From: Thiobacillus sp.
Lineage (GTDB): Bacteria > Pseudomonadota > Gammaproteobacteria > Burkholderiales > Thiobacillaceae
Assembly: GCA_019459325.1 (NCBI GenBank)
Contig: JAIBFA010000014.1
Location: 62,001 to 126,000, forward strand
Direction of reading: 5' to 3'
DNA: 64,000 bases
A model generated the notes under the pieces. That model searched no databases, was not told the DNA's origin, and saw only the letters and a list, made by a program, of their open reading frames with translations. Positions 62,349 through 64,000 of this stretch are shown here, piece by piece (the stretch's first letter is position 1; each line of letters opens with the position of its first letter). The position numbers and the translations under genes are program-made.

Positions 62349-64000
62349 TCACGGGGTGGTCGCTGCCGGAGCAGTCTCAACGGTTGGCACGGGCTCGGCT
62401 GCCGGCTTTTTTCCCGCCCCCAGACTCAGCTTGCTGCCCACCATCTGGTCCTTGGCAGTCTGTTGGATGGGAGCTGATACAGCGACGCGGCTGGCGTCGA
62501 GGCCCCGCTTGAGCAGTTCATCGCGCATGGTCTGGCCGCGCGCCTGCGCGAGCTCGACGAGGGCGGCATCGTCGATTTTCGTCTGCCGGGTCAGCCGCTC
62601 CAGCAACTCGGCGTGTAACACAGAGGCAGGGCCCTCGTCGCGCGCCTTGAAGCGACGGGTGAGACGCTCGACCATTTGGCTTTCCAGCACGCGCGCGGCG
62701 GCGTTCCTGTCCTTGTCCTGGAAACTGGCGCGCAGCTTCTTGTAATCCTCCTTGCCGACGCGTTCGGCGTAGCGGTCTTCGAGCCAAGTCTGGATTTTGA
62801 AGTTGTTGACGTCCACCGGGCCTGGCGCTTCGCCGGGGGCGAGCTTGATGCCTGCAACACTGGCGGCTTCGCGGCGCAGGGCCCTCTCCTGCAGGCCGCG
62901 CCGGTCGGCCTCGGGGGCGTAGCCCGGTTCCAGGGTCAGGTCCAGCGCGGGCCGCTTGGCCAGGGCGTCGGCGAGGGTCTTGAGCTTCTCCTGTTCGGGA
63001 GGTAGCAGCGCGCTGCTGCCCGGATCGAAATCGACGGATTCGAGCTTTTCCGAACTTACGCCGAGCAGTTTGCCCAGCGCGCGGAAGGGCGCGGTCACCA
63101 GCTTGGTCAGCACGTTGACGATGGCTTTCCAGATGATCTTGCCGTAACTGAATTGCGGGTCGTCGAGGCTGCCGGACACGGGCAAGTCGAGGTCGATGAT
63201 GCCGTTGCTGTCTTCCAGCAGGGCGATGGCGAGGTCGAGCGGCAGCTTCATCGCATCCGGGCTGTCGACGCGCTCGCCAAGCTTCAGCTTGTTGACGATG
63301 AACTTGTTTTCGCCCGCCAGTTGGCGATTCTTGATCTTGTATTCGAGGTCGACCGAGAGTTTGCCGGAATCGATCTTGCGCCCGGCGAACTTGCCCGAAT
63401 ACGGCGTCATGCTGGTCATTTCCAGGTTTCGGAACGTCAGCTTCAGATCGGTGAACTCGGTTGCGCGGAACGGCTGGATCGCCCCGCGCACGCGTGCCGA
63501 ACCGAACTCGTCGACCTTGCCGTCGAGCTCCACCTGCGCCGTCGTCGCCGGATCGGTCGACAGGCCGGTGACCACGCCGCCGAGGCCGTGCATGCGGGTA
63601 CCGAACTGCGGCGTCAGCGAGAGATCGGCGAATTCCGCATTGCCGTCGACGAGGCGCAGGCGCTCGATGGCAAGCGGAAAGGCGACGGGCTGATCGGCCG
63701 GTTTAACCGGGGGCTTGGCCGCGTCCCTGGCGTCCTGCGCGCCCGACGGCCGGGTGCGCAGGACGCGCTGCAGGTTGACCGACTTGTCCTCGAAAATGAT
63801 GACCTTGCCGAAGGGATTCAGCGCCACCAGTTCATTCATGCGCAGGCGATCGGGGCCGAGCCTGAGCGACAGGCTGTTTGACGACAGCTTCTTCCAGCCG
63901 AGAAAGGCCTCCTCGGTATCTTCTTCGGTGATGGCCAGATCATCGACCGCGAAGCCGCCGTTGAAATCCAGCTTCACCCCTGACTTCGTCTGCTCGAACC
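62349..64000 (-). CDS. DUF748/AsmA-like envelope protein (partial, 5' end off window)
   Basis: The reading frame is open to the window edge, so only the C-terminal 550 residues are visible. They show the repetitive beta-strand pattern of DUF748/AsmA-like envelope proteins (VNLQRVLRTRPSG, IERLRLVDGNAEFADLSLTPQF, SGKFAGRKIDSGKLSVDLEYKIKN). The block VDSPDAMKLPLDLAIALLEDSNGIIDLDLPVSGSLDDPQF is typical. An OmpA-like or charged helical region (about 290-520) follows, and a low-complexity Ala/Pro tail. Such proteins are thought to bridge the periplasm or support lipid transport; no function is assigned here. Confidence 0.85.
   Translation of the reverse strand, partial: FEQTKSGVKLDFNGGFAVDDLAITEEDTEEAFLGWKKLSSNSLSLRLGPDRLRMNELVALNPFGKVIIFEDKSVNLQRVLRTRPSGAQDARDAAKPPVKPADQPVAFPLAIERLRLVDGNAEFADLSLTPQFGTRMHGLGGVVTGLSTDPATTAQVELDGKVDEFGSARVRGAIQPFRATEFTDLKLTFRNLEMTSMTPYSGKFAGRKIDSGKLSVDLEYKIKNRQLAGENKFIVNKLKLGERVDSPDAMKLPLDLAIALLEDSNGIIDLDLPVSGSLDDPQFSYGKIIWKAIVNVLTKLVTAPFRALGKLLGVSSEKLESVDFDPGSSALLPPEQEKLKTLADALAKRPALDLTLEPGYAPEADRRGLQERALRREAASVAGIKLAPGEAPGPVDVNNFKIQTWLEDRYAERVGKEDYKKLRASFQDKDRNAAARVLESQMVERLTRRFKARDEGPASVLHAELLERLTRQTKIDDAALVELAQARGQTMRDELLKRGLDASRVAVSAPIQQTAKDQMVGSKLSLGAGKKPAAEPVPTVETAPAATTP

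Overview
The window reads as chromosomal DNA of a GC-rich betaproteobacterium, most likely a sulfur-oxidising relative of Thiobacillus. This rests on typical betaproteobacterial gene orders (rpoE-rseABC-mucD-lepA-lepB; rpsF-priB-rpsR-rplI-dnaB-alr; thiS-thiG-trmB), two DsrC/TusE-family proteins and several SoxW/TlpA-like periplasmic thioredoxins. Genus assignment is inference. Coding density is very high, with many 1-8 nt overlaps. No insertion sequence, prophage, rRNA operon or CRISPR array is visible, and there is one tRNA (Gly-CCC).

Layout. 1-7123 (minus): the envelope-stress operon rpoE-rseA-rseB-rseC-mucD, then a glutaredoxin, lepA, lepB and a partial DUF4845 gene. 7265-11062: nadB, the facing gene ygfX, then ygfZ, a DUF4936 gene and a cysteine-replaced DsrC homologue. 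11069-20310 (minus): alr, dnaB, the rplI-rpsR-priB-rpsF ribosomal operon, an Orn/Lys/Arg decarboxylase, dcd, apbC, a small unknown and rppH. 20379-24524: a WD40 lipoprotein, a spermidine-synthase-like protein, proS and a lytic transglycosylase. 24853-25430: a sigma-54-type promoter and an unknown protein. 25515-28325 (minus): a TlpA-thioredoxin-TolC-short adaptor operon, divergent from fumC. 29806-37339: an AT-richer lipoprotein, a YlqF GTPase, gnd-zwf-pgl and marC-trmB-thiG-thiS. 37416-42086: tRNA-Gly and two DUF1631 genes. 42150-47974: mutY, a substrate-binding-protein/porin/GGDEF-EAL module and a second DsrC-like gene. 48098-54092: RNase T2, ilvE, a zinc-finger protein, an NTF2-like protein, a YheT hydrolase, phosphomannomutase and a glycosyltransferase. 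54078-64000: a GGDEF-EAL/PhnD pair, corA, a thioredoxin/beta-propeller pair, mogA, an EI24 protein, an HExxH protein and a partial DUF748 protein.

The most striking signal is a cyclic-di-GMP theme. A c-di-GMP-I (GEMM-I) riboswitch, about 39694-39793, lies in the leader of the second DUF1631 gene. A FliA (sigma-28)-like promoter and a perfect 7-bp hairpin precede it. The same window carries two separate GGDEF-EAL enzymes, each tightly coupled to a gene for a periplasmic solute-binding protein, one phosphate-type and one PhnD-type. Together these suggest periplasmic ligand sensing feeding c-di-GMP levels and a motility-sigma/riboswitch output gene of unknown function. Other notable items are a near-perfect -24/-12 promoter with a start-site hairpin, two DsrC homologues lacking both C-terminal redox cysteines, and GTG start codons of lepA and mutY placed next to or inside stem-loops with no visible Shine-Dalgarno sequence.
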